From: CAZWSX01 sp964636985
GTDB lineage: Bacteria; Planctomycetota; Planctomycetia; Pirellulales; Pirellulaceae
Direction: 5' to 3'
NCBI GenBank assembly: GCA_964636985.1
Contig: CAZWSX010000001.1
Location: forward strand, 62,001 to 126,000
DNA: 64,000 nucleotides
The position numbers were made by a program, and so were the translations under genes. The notes under the pieces are model-generated. The model searched no databases, was not told where the DNA came from, and worked only from the letters and a program-made list of their open reading frames with translations. This document shows, piece by piece, positions 35,452 through 44,257 of this stretch (position 1 is its first letter; each line of letters starts with the position of its first letter).

Positions 35452-36948
35452 ATGCACCAAACCGGCGAGAAAAATCTTGGTCGCCCCTTCTTTTGGAACC
35501 GGCGAGATTTTGCGCAAACGGTTGCCGGAACGATCGGTTTGGCCGTTTTGAATACAACGCCACACTTGGCGCTTGCCCAGGAATCTGCCCAGGAATCGGC
35601 AGGTTCCCAAGAGGCGGCAAAGGCAGAAAAATCGGTTGGCAGTGACTGGCCCGCATTTTTGGGGCCGACAGGGGATGGCAAGTCGACGGAGACGGGCTTG
35701 CTGGCTAAGTGGCCGGTGGAAGGCCCCAAGGTCCTCTGGACGCTGGCTGTGGGAACGGGCTACGGCATCGGATCGGTGTCGGAGGGGCGTTTCTACCAGT
35801 TCGACAAGGTCGAGGGCAAAGCGCGGTTGCAGGTCGTCGATGCAGCCACGGGCGTTGAAAAGTGGTCGTTTTCTTATCCGTCGGCCTATGCCGACTTGTA
35901 TGGCTACGACGACGGGCCGCGATGCTCGCCGGTGATCGATGGAGACCGCGTCTATTTGTACGGCGTCGAGGGGATGCTGCACTGCCTTGCGAAAAAGGAT
36001 GGCGAGGTGCTGTGGAAGGTCGACACCGGCAAAGATTATGGGGTGATTCAAAACTTCTTCGGCGTGGGAAGTACGCCCGTTGTGTACGACGACCTGCTGA
36101 TTGTGATGGTGGGTGGCAGCCCGCCGGAAAGCGCGCAAGTCGCTCCGGGACAGCTCGATTTGGTGGAACCCAATGGATCGGCGGTGATCGCTTTCGACAA
36201 GAAGACGGGCAAGGAACGCTATCGCGTAGGCAACGACCTGGCGAGTTATGCCTCGATGAAAGTCGTTCGCGCCGATGGCAAATCGCGCGACCGCGATTGG
36301 GGCCTGGCGTTTTGCCGCGGAGGTTTGGTTGCCTTCGATCCATCCAGCGGCAAACTCGATTTTCAGTTTCCGTTTCGCGACGGCGGGCTGGAGAGCGTTA
36401 ACGCGAGCATGCCCGTGGTGGTGGGCAATGAGGTTTTTCTTTCCGAAACGTACGGCCCGGGCAGTGTGATGCTCAAGCTCAACAAGCCGAAGCCGACGGT
36501 CGTTTGGCAGGACAAACTGTTCGGCCGCGCCAAGGCGATGCAAACGCACTGGAACACCGCCATCGAGCACAACGGCTTTTTGTACGGCAGCAGTGGACGG
36601 CACACCGGCAACGCGGAACTGCGCTGCATCGAGTGGGCCACTGGGAAAGTCCGGTGGTCGATTCCGCGGTTGACGCGCGCGAGCCTGACCTATGCTGAAG
36701 AGAAATTCTACGTGATGTGCGAGGATGGCCGCTTGCTGTTGATCGAAGCCAATCCGGAGAAGTTCACGCTGATCTCGGAATTCGACTTGAGCGAGAAGCC
36801 GTTCGATCCAGACAGCGCGCGGCCGTCGCCCTTGTTGGGATACCCGTGCTGGGCGGCTCCGGTGCTCTCGCACAGACGGCTTTATGTTCGCGGGGCCGCC
36901 GGACGCGGTCAGGGACGCGTGGTCTGTTTGGACGTCAAGGGAGCGTGA
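35452..36948 (+). CDS. Exported PQQ-type beta-propeller protein
   Basis: 498 residues. Tat-like N-terminus N-R-R-D-F-A-Q-T-V followed by a hydrophobic segment. The rest consists of PQQ/outer-membrane YfgL-type blades with V-Y-L-Y-G, G-x-x-x-W and A-F-D-K-K-T-G-K-E motifs. No catalytic residues of quinoprotein dehydrogenases were recognised, so it is more likely a binding scaffold. A similar protein lies at 55408. Confidence 0.85.
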   Translation: MHQTGEKNLGRPFFWNRRDFAQTVAGTIGLAVLNTTPHLALAQESAQESAGSQEAAKAEKSVGSDWPAFLGPTGDGKSTETGLLAKWPVEGPKVLWTLAVGTGYGIGSVSEGRFYQFDKVEGKARLQVVDAATGVEKWSFSYPSAYADLYGYDDGPRCSPVIDGDRVYLYGVEGMLHCLAKKDGEVLWKVDTGKDYGVIQNFFGVGSTPVVYDDLLIVMVGGSPPESAQVAPGQLDLVEPNGSAVIAFDKKTGKERYRVGNDLASYASMKVVRADGKSRDRDWGLAFCRGGLVAFDPSSGKLDFQFPFRDGGLESVNASMPVVVGNEVFLSETYGPGSVMLKLNKPKPTVVWQDKLFGRAKAMQTHWNTAIEHNGFLYGSSGRHTGNAELRCIEWATGKVRWSIPRLTRASLTYAEEKFYVMCEDGRLLLIEANPEKFTLISEFDLSEKPFDPDSARPSPLLGYPCWAAPVLSHRRLYVRGAAGRGQGRVVCLDVKGA

Positions 36949-36978
36949 GTTCTTCATCTCGGGTCGCGACGTGAGACT

Positions 36979-39006
36979 ATGGCAGCACCGCCTGCGACGC
37001 CTGATGCTCGTTCGTCGTCTTTCTTGCCATGGGCGACCGGAGTCCCCGCCTTGGCCTGGGGCTTCGTGCTCCTCCTGATCGCGGCGCACGCCGTTCTAGG
37101 CGTGATGTCGACGGCGCGGATGTCGGCGACCTTCGATGAGCCGACGCATGTTGTATCGGGCGAAGTGTACTGGCGCTTCAACGACTACCGCTTTCAGCCG
37201 GAGAACGGCAATTTGCCGCAGCGCTGGTGTGCGCTGGGGAACTATTTGTTCAGGCCGAAACCGGTTACCGAGCCGACCGATGTCGAGTGGGAACGGTCGG
37301 ATGTTTGGACGCTGGTGAGACGCTTGTTGGCGAGCGACGCTGAAGACATTGGCGCTCGGTTGGCGCGGGCGCGGATGTTCGCCGTGTTTTGGGGCTTGTG
37401 CATTTGCGGCCTGGTTTATTGGACGTCCCGCAAGATCTTTGGGCCGGACAGCGGCTTGCTGTCGTTGGCCTTGTGCGCGTTTTGTCCGACGCTGCTGGCG
37501 AGCAGTCCGCTGGCAACGTCGGACGCGTGCGCGGCGTTTTTCTTTCTCGCGGCGACGATTTGCATTTGGGAATTGCTGCACCGGGTTGATGTGGTTCGCT
37601 GGGTGCTTACGGCGTTGGCGGTTTCCGGACTTTTTCTGGCGAAGTTCTCTGCGCCGGTGATCCTGCCGATCGCGGCAATCCTGACGGCAATACGACTTAT
37701 TGCCGGTTACCCGACGAGCGTTGGCTGGCTTGGCGTCGGCCGAGGCTTTTCCGCGCGCCGGGTGTCGGCGCTGATCGCAGTGGGAAATGTTTTTGCCATT
37801 GGCATCGCGTCGTGGGGAATAGTCTGGACTGCCTACGGCTGGCGGTACGCGACGATGAACCCCGAGTTATCGAGCCCGGGAGAAATGTACTTCGGACGGT
37901 CGCTCGACGGATTGCTGCCGCAGCTTCCCTCGCGAGATCAGGCGGCCGCGATATCGAGTGTTGCCAAGCGACGAGTGTTGCCGGAGGCGTACTGTTATGG
38001 CGCTGCCTATGTCATCGCAAAACAGGAACGGGATTGCTTCTTCAACGGCGAATACTCAACCACCGGTTGGCTGGCATTTTTTCCGTATTGCTTTGCGGTG
38101 AAGACATCTCCGCTGCTGTTTGCGGCCTTGTTGGCAAGCGCGGTTGCGTGGGCCGCTCGGCGACGGCGCGGTGACGGAGCGATCGAAACGCGAGATCAGC
38201 GAGGCGGGTTTGATCGCGGCGCGGGCTACGCGTGCATCCCACTCGTGACGCTGTTCGTCGTTTATTGGATGTCGGCACTGTCGACGACGCTCAACATTGG
38301 TCATCGGCACATTCTTCCCACGTACCCACCGCTGTATGTCGTGGCGGGAGCGGGAGTAGCATGGATTGCCAACAAGACGCTTGCCAGATGGATGCTCGTT
38401 GGAGGCACCATCGCAGCGGCAGCGATCGCGCTTTCAACTTTTCCCCATTACCTGGCGTATTTCAACGGCGTGGTGATGCGGGACGATGCCTATCGGCACC
38501 TGGTCGATAGTAGTCTCGATTGGGGGCAGGACTTGCCTGCGTTGCGGGACTGGCTCGAGGCGAACTCGCCCGAAAAAGGTGATCGCACGCGGAGAGTCTT
38601 TCTCGACTACTTTGGCGTCGACTCACCCAGGCGATTTGGAATCGAGGCGGAGCCTGTGATCGGTGGTTGCCGGGATGGATCGATTGCGCCAGGCCTGTAC
38701 TGTTTTAGCGCCACGGAATTGCAGGCTGTCTATTTGCCAGAGGAGCGGCAATGGACGCCAGAAACACAGCAAGAATTCGATCGCCTGCGAGCATTGGCCA
38801 AAACGGGATTCGCGGTGGCGCCTCGCGACGTGCGCGTTCATGGGCAAATCGTCGACAGCAAGGTGCTGCCGCAGTCTTACTCGGCAATGTTGCGGTTTCG
38901 GTTGAGAACGATCCTTCGTTCGCAACAGCCGCTGGCGAACATTGGTGGATCGATATTGGTCTTCGATGTGACGCCTGAACGGGCGAGCTCGATTATCGAC
39001 GACTAG
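36979..39006 (+). CDS. Multi-span membrane protein, PMT/ArnT-type glycosyltransferase-like
   Basis: 675 residues with about ten or more membrane helices. After the first helix, a periplasmic loop has T-F-D-E-P-T-H-V-V-S-G-E, the acidic DE motif typical of GT-C glycosyltransferases (ArnT/PMT). The central helices include the F-L-A-K-F-S-A-P region. The C-terminal domain contains D-W-G-Q-D-L-P-A-L, widespread in planctomycete proteins of this group. It starts 30 bases after the PQQ gene and may be co-transcribed. Confidence 0.85.
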   Translation: MAAPPATPDARSSSFLPWATGVPALAWGFVLLLIAAHAVLGVMSTARMSATFDEPTHVVSGEVYWRFNDYRFQPENGNLPQRWCALGNYLFRPKPVTEPTDVEWERSDVWTLVRRLLASDAEDIGARLARARMFAVFWGLCICGLVYWTSRKIFGPDSGLLSLALCAFCPTLLASSPLATSDACAAFFFLAATICIWELLHRVDVVRWVLTALAVSGLFLAKFSAPVILPIAAILTAIRLIAGYPTSVGWLGVGRGFSARRVSALIAVGNVFAIGIASWGIVWTAYGWRYATMNPELSSPGEMYFGRSLDGLLPQLPSRDQAAAISSVAKRRVLPEAYCYGAAYVIAKQERDCFFNGEYSTTGWLAFFPYCFAVKTSPLLFAALLASAVAWAARRRRGDGAIETRDQRGGFDRGAGYACIPLVTLFVVYWMSALSTTLNIGHRHILPTYPPLYVVAGAGVAWIANKTLARWMLVGGTIAAAAIALSTFPHYLAYFNGVVMRDDAYRHLVDSSLDWGQDLPALRDWLEANSPEKGDRTRRVFLDYFGVDSPRRFGIEAEPVIGGCRDGSIAPGLYCFSATELQAVYLPEERQWTPETQQEFDRLRALAKTGFAVAPRDVRVHGQIVDSKVLPQSYSAMLRFRLRTILRSQQPLANIGGSILVFDVTPERASSIIDD

Positions 39007-39013
39007 CGGCAGT

Positions 39014-39892
39014 CTACCTTTTGGTGACAGGTACGCCGGCCTCGAAATTTTTGCTCAGGCAGCCGTAGGTCCCGCACTGGTCGTTGTATTGCCAGCATTC
39101 CAAGTGGTGGGGCGTCTTGCAGACGCTGCAACGGACGGGTGTTTCGTTCACGATGTCCTCCCCGCAGACCTGGCAACGACACTGCTCGCCGGGCTTCACC
39201 TTGAGTTCCATCGGCTCGACGAAGCTGATGCCGGCGTCTTCGGAGGCCTCCAGCAAATCGTGGATTTGTAGTGCGGCGTTGAGGACGACGGTCATCCGGG
39301 CATCGTCGAGGGCCTGCAAGAAGAACGGCATGTTGAGCGCGACACAGGCATCGGTGTTTCGCAAAAAGATCGCGGCGTTGGATCGCGGCACGGCGCGCTC
39401 GACTTGTTCCAGCCGTTCGAGCACACCTTGATCGAGCCAGCGGATGGTTTCGAGCTGCGAATTTCCGTGCAAGTTAAATAGGAGTCCGCTGGGGCCGGTG
39501 ACGCTTCCGAGTTCGGTTGGCAGTGGGTAAGGAAGCGCGGCGTTGATGGCGGTCAGCGACCATCCGGCGGAAGCGGCCGAGCAAATGGGACGCGATCGGC
39601 GCCCTTTGAGTGTGAACCAGGTTGCCAGCACGTAGCCTTCGTCGTGTGGCAGCAACAGCACAGCGACTTCGGTCCCGCGGGCGCGAAAGCGGACTTGCTG
39701 CGGATAGCCCGGCGAGTGGAGGTAGGCCGCGCCTTTGGTACGCGTGGCTAACTTCGAGAGGGCGGCAAGCCAATTGGAATCGGCGGCGCGGCCGAAGAGC
39801 CCTCCCCTTCCTTTGCGCGTAAAGGCCGATCGCGCGAGCCAAACCAGCCCGCCGACAATGGCCAGAAACACAAAGAACCCGACGACTTCCAA
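39014..39892 (-). CDS. Membrane-anchored RING-like zinc-finger protein (candidate E3)
   Basis: 292 residues. N-terminal membrane helix (residues 3-21), a ~200-residue cytoplasmic domain I do not recognise, and a C-terminal zinc cluster: C240-x2-C243-x11-C255-x2-C258-x3-H262-x3-C266-W-x6-C273-x4-C278. The C-x2-C / C-x2-C / H-x-x-x-C-W order resembles prokaryotic RING-finger families described in comparative studies. TTG start with AGGAG 9 bases upstream. It is the last gene of the ubiquitin-like cluster, where an E3 or E2-recruiting role fits, but ligase activity is not shown. Confidence 0.75.
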   Translation of the reverse strand: MEVVGFFVFLAIVGGLVWLARSAFTRKGRGGLFGRAADSNWLAALSKLATRTKGAAYLHSPGYPQQVRFRARGTEVAVLLLPHDEGYVLATWFTLKGRRSRPICSAASAGWSLTAINAALPYPLPTELGSVTGPSGLLFNLHGNSQLETIRWLDQGVLERLEQVERAVPRSNAAIFLRNTDACVALNMPFFLQALDDARMTVVLNAALQIHDLLEASEDAGISFVEPMELKVKPGEQCRCQVCGEDIVNETPVRCSVCKTPHHLECWQYNDQCGTYGCLSKNFEAGVPVTKR

Positions 39893-39946
39893 GGGGGCGT
39901 TCTCCTATGCTGGCGAACAATCAGGGCGGAAAGTCCGGGCGTCCAC

Positions 39947-39999
39947 AAGACGCCAGTGGGTGTACGGCAATTCACACTGGCGTCTTTAGGACGCCAGTG
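39947..39999. repeat. Family A palindromic repeat plus half copy
   Basis: Full unit cactggcgtc / tttag / gacgccagtg at 39975-39999. A right half (agacgccagtgg) lies just before it at about 39948-39959. Located between the UEV-like and RING-like genes. Confidence 0.88.
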
Positions 40000-40036
40000 C
40001 CACCCGACCGCACTCGTGGCGAGCGCGGCTACGACG

Positions 40037-40843
40037 TCAGGTCGGACTGGAGCGATTGCCTCCGACCGACGAATCCCGCGACGGCGCCGGTGGCGGATCG
40101 GTTTCTCCAATGTACAGCACGTCGCTGTCGCCAGAGCGCCCCAGCGCTTTGGGAGGGAACACCCATTGCGGTCTTTGCAAAGGACTCGCAGTCGCGATCG
40201 GAGGAGGTACTGGCTCGAACGTGTCGGCTTGAAAGTGGGCGGCGGCCGGATCGGGAGTTTCCTCTCCCACGTACAGGATTTCTTCCGGAATGGATCGTTG
40301 TTCCTGCGATGCGGTTCGCTTTCGTTCGTAGGGGATGACGTTAATTCCGCCTCGCCACAAATCGCGCAGTGGTCGCTTGTCGACGGGCAACTCGATCAGC
40401 TTCTGCGACTTGATCCAGTTCTTTGCCCAGAAGTCGACCGCTCGTTCCAAGTCGTACACGTGCAGGCGAATTACGTCCCAGACATGTTCGCAAACGGCGT
40501 CGAGCGGCATTTGCTCGTGCCATAGCATTCCCAGGTCTTTCATGCTCGCATGCCCGCTGGGTGCGACATTGGGATGCAAGATGGGCGTCAGCCAGCGAAG
40601 TTCCGGCGGAACGATCGGAAAGCCGGACGAAAGCCGCATTTCCACGGCATGTTCGTCGGCGAAGTCGACGGGTGCTCCATCGACACGGCTCGTGGCAACC
40701 AATCCTCGCCCGCGAAAGAGCATGCGGTATCGGGTAGGCGGATTGCCTTCGGAGCGAAAGGTGAAGATGGAACTCACGCGCGTAAGCGCGACGAAGCGCT
40801 CGTGCTCAATTTGCAGGCGGCGGATTTGGAGGGCCTCATTCAT
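40037..40843 (-). CDS. E2-fold protein lacking the catalytic cysteine (UEV-like)
   Basis: 268 residues. The N-terminal ~150 residues follow the E2 fold: F-R-G-R-G-L, P-P-E-L-R-W, T-P-I-L-H-P-N-V (HPN at 90-92), then G-H-A-S-M where the active paralog has G-H-V-C-L, so Ser100 replaces the catalytic Cys. The motif P-V-D-K-R-P-L-R-D is shared with the active E2. The tail, probably disordered, has two copies of the acidic-flanked hydrophobic motif, E-E-I-L-Y-V-G-E-E (187-195) and S-D-V-L-Y-I-G-E (240-247). By analogy with UEV proteins it may modulate the active E2. Confidence 0.85.
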   Translation of the reverse strand: MNEALQIRRLQIEHERFVALTRVSSIFTFRSEGNPPTRYRMLFRGRGLVATSRVDGAPVDFADEHAVEMRLSSGFPIVPPELRWLTPILHPNVAPSGHASMKDLGMLWHEQMPLDAVCEHVWDVIRLHVYDLERAVDFWAKNWIKSQKLIELPVDKRPLRDLWRGGINVIPYERKRTASQEQRSIPEEILYVGEETPDPAAAHFQADTFEPVPPPIATASPLQRPQWVFPPKALGRSGDSDVLYIGETDPPPAPSRDSSVGGNRSSPT

Positions 40844-40890
40844 TGCGGCGGATTCATTTCGGCGGATTCATTTTCAGTTCATTCATTGGA

Positions 40891-42333
40891 CTAGTTCGCT
40901 TCGGAGCGACCGGCTTCGGGGCCGTCCCGGAAAATTCTCTCGGGCGAAAGAGAGCGAGGGTCGCGTTCGTCGCGCTCTCGTTCAGGTTGTGTTGAGGCAG
41001 GACCGCGGCTGACCCACACGGCGACGGCACCCACCATGGCACCCAGCAACAAGCCGCCTAAACCGAGTCCGTAACCGGCCGGAAGTTTGAGCCAAGCCGT
41101 CTTTTCCTCCTCGGCGGGCTCTCCCTTGAGGGTCTTGATTTCTTTGTCGCGTTCTTTGACTTTCCCTTTGAGATCGGCGATTTCTTTATCGGTCTTGGTT
41201 TGAAACTCAGTAAGCTTCGCACTTTTGTCCTCGAATTGACTCTTAAAGGTATCGCGATCCTTTTTGGTGGCGTTCAGTTCCCCTTCCAACTGCTTCTCGC
41301 CGCGAAGCATCATCGAGCGGTTGGTCTTGGCCTCGTCGAGGCTTTCCTCGGCAGCAGTCAGTCGTTTGGTGAGGTTTTCCGGTCCGATTCGAAGCGACAT
41401 CAATGTTGCATCGATGGCTTGATGCCGATCTTCGAGGCGCTCTCGCTCGCGCTGGATCTCTTCCCGGTCGTGCTGGTTGGCGACTTCCGACGCCAGCGCC
41501 TTGACTTGCTTCTCCAGGACGGCCAAATCCGAAGTGGGCTGCGACATCCTCCAGAGCAGCGGCGCCAGAACGGCCGTTTGCACAATGAGGGCGGCTGCCA
41601 GGACGATGGGCGTCCAGGTGTTTTCCCGGTCGGCCAGTTGGACGATGGTCGAACTGCCCGCGGGAGCGCTGGCTGCGGCGGCGGATCGGCGGCGTGTTTC
41701 GCTAAACATCGTTTCACCCTCTTTCCAGGTATCGGCCGCGAACTGGACTTCTTGTTCGCGGAATCGACTGCTCATTACGTAGAACCCGCCGGTTCGCTGT
41801 GGTTGCCCGCCGGCGGGAAGCCATTGGAACCATCCGCGATCGTCGCGGCAGGGATCGATCACCAGGGCCAGATCGAGTGGCTTGTTGAAAAAGTTATTGC
41901 AAATGAACAAATCCATCCCCGAGAGGAACACTCCCCAATCGGGATGGGTGTGGTACCAGCCGACCATCACGGTGTCTTCGGGGTACTCGTCCCGCTGCCG
42001 TGTGATCTCGCTCCACGTATCGTGCGTGAATTTGAAACTGCCGCGGGTGCTCTCGTAGTGCTTGGCCCGGAGGCAATCGGTAACAACGACAAAGGGCCGG
42101 CCTTGATCGTCCTCGTATTGCCCGCCGAGCATCACACCGCCGAGTTCGACGGTGTCGTCGCTGAGGGCGTGGTCTTCCATGTCGATCATGGCATCGAGAT
42201 CGACGTAGATCGGCAGATCGTTCGGGCCGACGGCGCCGCACTGCGCCACCGCGTAATGCGGATGCGCATCGGGGCGAACGCCGCGTTTGGGACGCGGCTG
42301 TTCGACTTCACCAAACTCGATCTCAGCCGACAT
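40891..42333 (-). CDS. JAMM/JAB isopeptidase-like protein with membrane-flanked coiled coil
   Basis: 480 residues. The N-terminal JAB domain has a full JAMM metal set: E63 in V-E-L-G-G, H128-x-H130-P in W-Y-H-T-H-P, S138 and D141 in S-G-M-D. A membrane helix (~240-262) is followed by a ~135-residue coiled coil (~268-405), a second helix (~421-441) and a short charged tail. It closely resembles the JAB at 43652 but adds the membrane module. A metalloprotease of this kind would remove or process the ubiquitin-like protein, here held at the membrane. Confidence 0.9.
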   Translation of the reverse strand: MSAEIEFGEVEQPRPKRGVRPDAHPHYAVAQCGAVGPNDLPIYVDLDAMIDMEDHALSDDTVELGGVMLGGQYEDDQGRPFVVVTDCLRAKHYESTRGSFKFTHDTWSEITRQRDEYPEDTVMVGWYHTHPDWGVFLSGMDLFICNNFFNKPLDLALVIDPCRDDRGWFQWLPAGGQPQRTGGFYVMSSRFREQEVQFAADTWKEGETMFSETRRRSAAAASAPAGSSTIVQLADRENTWTPIVLAAALIVQTAVLAPLLWRMSQPTSDLAVLEKQVKALASEVANQHDREEIQRERERLEDRHQAIDATLMSLRIGPENLTKRLTAAEESLDEAKTNRSMMLRGEKQLEGELNATKKDRDTFKSQFEDKSAKLTEFQTKTDKEIADLKGKVKERDKEIKTLKGEPAEEEKTAWLKLPAGYGLGLGGLLLGAMVGAVAVWVSRGPASTQPERERDERDPRSLSPERIFRDGPEAGRSEAN

Positions 42334-42353
42334 GAGGGACCCGGGTTATGGAT

Positions 42354-43550
42354 TTACTGCGCTAGTTCAAACTGACGCCAGGCAATCTCGCGATCGGCTT
42401 CCAAAAGCCATGCGCTCTCATTTGCCTCGTCAAACAAACGAACGACATCGTACGGAGCAATCCCGAGGCGACTCATGGGGTGGGACGCCAGCGGGTCGCC
42501 TTCGGTAATTTCGTGAACCATTTTGGCGCGGCCGAGTTGCTCGCAGGTATCGCACAGCGCCTCGCTTTGCACGACGAGCGGCTGCGGCCGAATGATCGGC
42601 TTGGCAATCCGGCAGCGATCGCACTCGACTTCGTGAACCAAATCGTGGGGCAATTTGACCGTCAACGGCGCGGATGCGCCAGTTTGCTTGTGAACTTCGG
42701 CAAACATCTCGGCCAAGGTTTGCTTCGCCGAGAACGGGACGCTGCGAACGTCTGGAAGTGTTTCGTGGCTGAGGCAATCTTCTTTGAACGGCAATTCGGT
42801 TGTGTACATCTGATTCGAGTGGCCGTCGAACACCGTGGCGCAGCCGCTGCGAATCCCTCGCCCGTGCAGCAGTTTGAGGGCTTCTTGAACTTGCATGCCG
42901 GCGATCATCGAGGCGATGGTGGGGGCCGTAGGAACTCGCCCCATGGCCATGTCGTCACGCGATAACAGGGGGCAACTGTAACGCAGGTTGATCAGTCGGT
43001 AGTCCATCTCGGTCATGGCGCACTCGTAGCAGGCGCCTTTGCCGGGGACGATGACCTTGACCACGCCGCTGATTTCTTGAATGCCGCCATCGACCCATGG
43101 CTTGTCGGCTTTCCAGCATTGGCGGTTGACCCACAAGCGGGCCTCGCGGTTATCGAGACAGCCGATGGCGAGGTCGATATCACGAAAGACGCCCAGCCCC
43201 AAATCGGTGAGGACGTTTCCGTTGAGGGCCGTTACTTTCACGTCGGGGTTGATTCGCAGCACGCCTGCGGCAGCGACGTAAGCCTTTCCGTATCCGCGGT
43301 CTTCGGCGCGGAACAGCACGCTCCGCGTGAGGTTGGTGGTTTCGATCTTGTCGAAGTCGATGACAAAGATGTGCCCCACTCCCAACAGGGCGAGGTTCTT
43401 GAGGACTTCGTTTCCCAGGGCGCCGGCGCCGACGACGAGCACGCGGCTGGAACGGAGTCGATCCTGGTCCCACCACGAAATCAGCCGCATTCGCGCATAA
43501 CGATCTTCTTCGTCGAGGTAGAAGATCTGGCCATCCTCGCGACGATTCAT
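42354..43550 (-). CDS. E1-like adenylating enzyme (ThiF/UBA fold)
   Basis: 398 residues. Nucleotide-binding V-V-G-A-G-A-L-G-N-E at residues 39-48, V-I-D-F-D-K-I-E-T-T-N-L-T-R, and D-N-R-E-A-R. Zinc Cys pair C174/C177 (C-Y-E-C), and C193 in L-R-Y-S-C-P-L-L is the likely catalytic Cys by analogy with UBA3-type enzymes. A C-terminal extension has C-D-R-C and C-D-T-C (residues ~310-336). ATG 43550 with GGAG about 11 bases upstream is preferred over a far upstream in-frame start. It would adenylate the small ubiquitin-like protein and pass it to the E2. Confidence 0.9.
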   Translation of the reverse strand: MNRREDGQIFYLDEEDRYARMRLISWWDQDRLRSSRVLVVGAGALGNEVLKNLALLGVGHIFVIDFDKIETTNLTRSVLFRAEDRGYGKAYVAAAGVLRINPDVKVTALNGNVLTDLGLGVFRDIDLAIGCLDNREARLWVNRQCWKADKPWVDGGIQEISGVVKVIVPGKGACYECAMTEMDYRLINLRYSCPLLSRDDMAMGRVPTAPTIASMIAGMQVQEALKLLHGRGIRSGCATVFDGHSNQMYTTELPFKEDCLSHETLPDVRSVPFSAKQTLAEMFAEVHKQTGASAPLTVKLPHDLVHEVECDRCRIAKPIIRPQPLVVQSEALCDTCEQLGRAKMVHEITEGDPLASHPMSRLGIAPYDVVRLFDEANESAWLLEADREIAWRQFELAQ

Positions 43551-43651
43551 TCGGGGAGAGTCTCCGAGGCTCGAATCAAGTTGATAGTGATGGATAAGGC
43601 AAAACGAACGCAAGGATGATTCTAGTTCGCTTCGTTCGTTGGCGTCGCGTG

Positions 43652-44191
43652 TTAATTCGCATCGCCCGGTGCCCAAACGAAGCCACAATCGACAATGCGA
43701 TCCGCATTCCACTGGAAGAAGCCGAACTCTTGTTTCACCGGATCGACGACCATGGCCAATTGCCACGGTTGCGAAAAAAAGTGGCGATGAATGAATTCAT
43801 CGTAGCCTGAGAGAAAGACCCCCAAACCCGGATGCGTGTGATGCCATCCGAGGACCTTGTCGCCTTGGCCGCGCTGATCGAGATATCGGTTCAGCGTCGC
43901 CCAGGTTTCGTGCGTGAACGTGAGCGAACCGGCTGTGGAACGAGTGTGTTCCGCGGCCGTGAAACCACGGATCTCACAGCACCACTCGGGCGACTCGTGA
44001 AGTTTCCCCAAAAGGAATCCGCCGATCTCGACCCGCATGCTTTGATCACTATATCGCAGCACGTCGTCCAAGACGCGTTCGTACGCGAGGATCGTGGGAC
44101 CCTGCGATCGCAGTTCGCCGACGATGCGGCCGCGGACTTCGCGGTGGGATGAATCCATTTCGGGCGGAAGTTGACTTGCCGATTCAGCCAC
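43652..44191 (-). CDS. JAMM/JAB isopeptidase-like protein
   Basis: 179 residues. Complete JAMM motif: E55 in V-E-I-G-G, H118-x-H120-P in W-H-H-T-H-P, S128 and D131 in S-G-Y-D. GTG start at 44191 with AGGA 9 bases upstream; an ATG 11 codons further in is the alternative. It is the soluble paralog of the membrane JAB at 40891, sharing G-V-F-L-S-G and F-F-Q-W. Expected to cleave ubiquitin-like conjugates or trim the precursor. Confidence 0.92.
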   Translation of the reverse strand: MAESASQLPPEMDSSHREVRGRIVGELRSQGPTILAYERVLDDVLRYSDQSMRVEIGGFLLGKLHESPEWCCEIRGFTAAEHTRSTAGSLTFTHETWATLNRYLDQRGQGDKVLGWHHTHPGLGVFLSGYDEFIHRHFFSQPWQLAMVVDPVKQEFGFFQWNADRIVDCGFVWAPGDAN

Positions 44192-44215
44192 GTGCCCGGT
44201 TCCTAATAAAAATCA

Positions 44216-44240
44216 CACTGGCGTCTTTAGGACGCCAGTG
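44216..44240. repeat. 25-base palindromic repeat, family A
   Basis: cactggcgtc / tttag / gacgccagtg, between the active E2 gene and the soluble JAB gene. Its core is identical to the copy at 39975. Confidence 0.9.
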
Positions 44241-44257
44241 CCACCCAGCTGAGTGAG

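Noticed and set aside
42354..43550. Simple MoeB/ThiF enzyme for sulfur transfer
   Set aside because: No ThiS/MoaD, sulfurtransferase or thiamin/molybdopterin genes are adjacent; E2 and JAB neighbours favour an E1 role.
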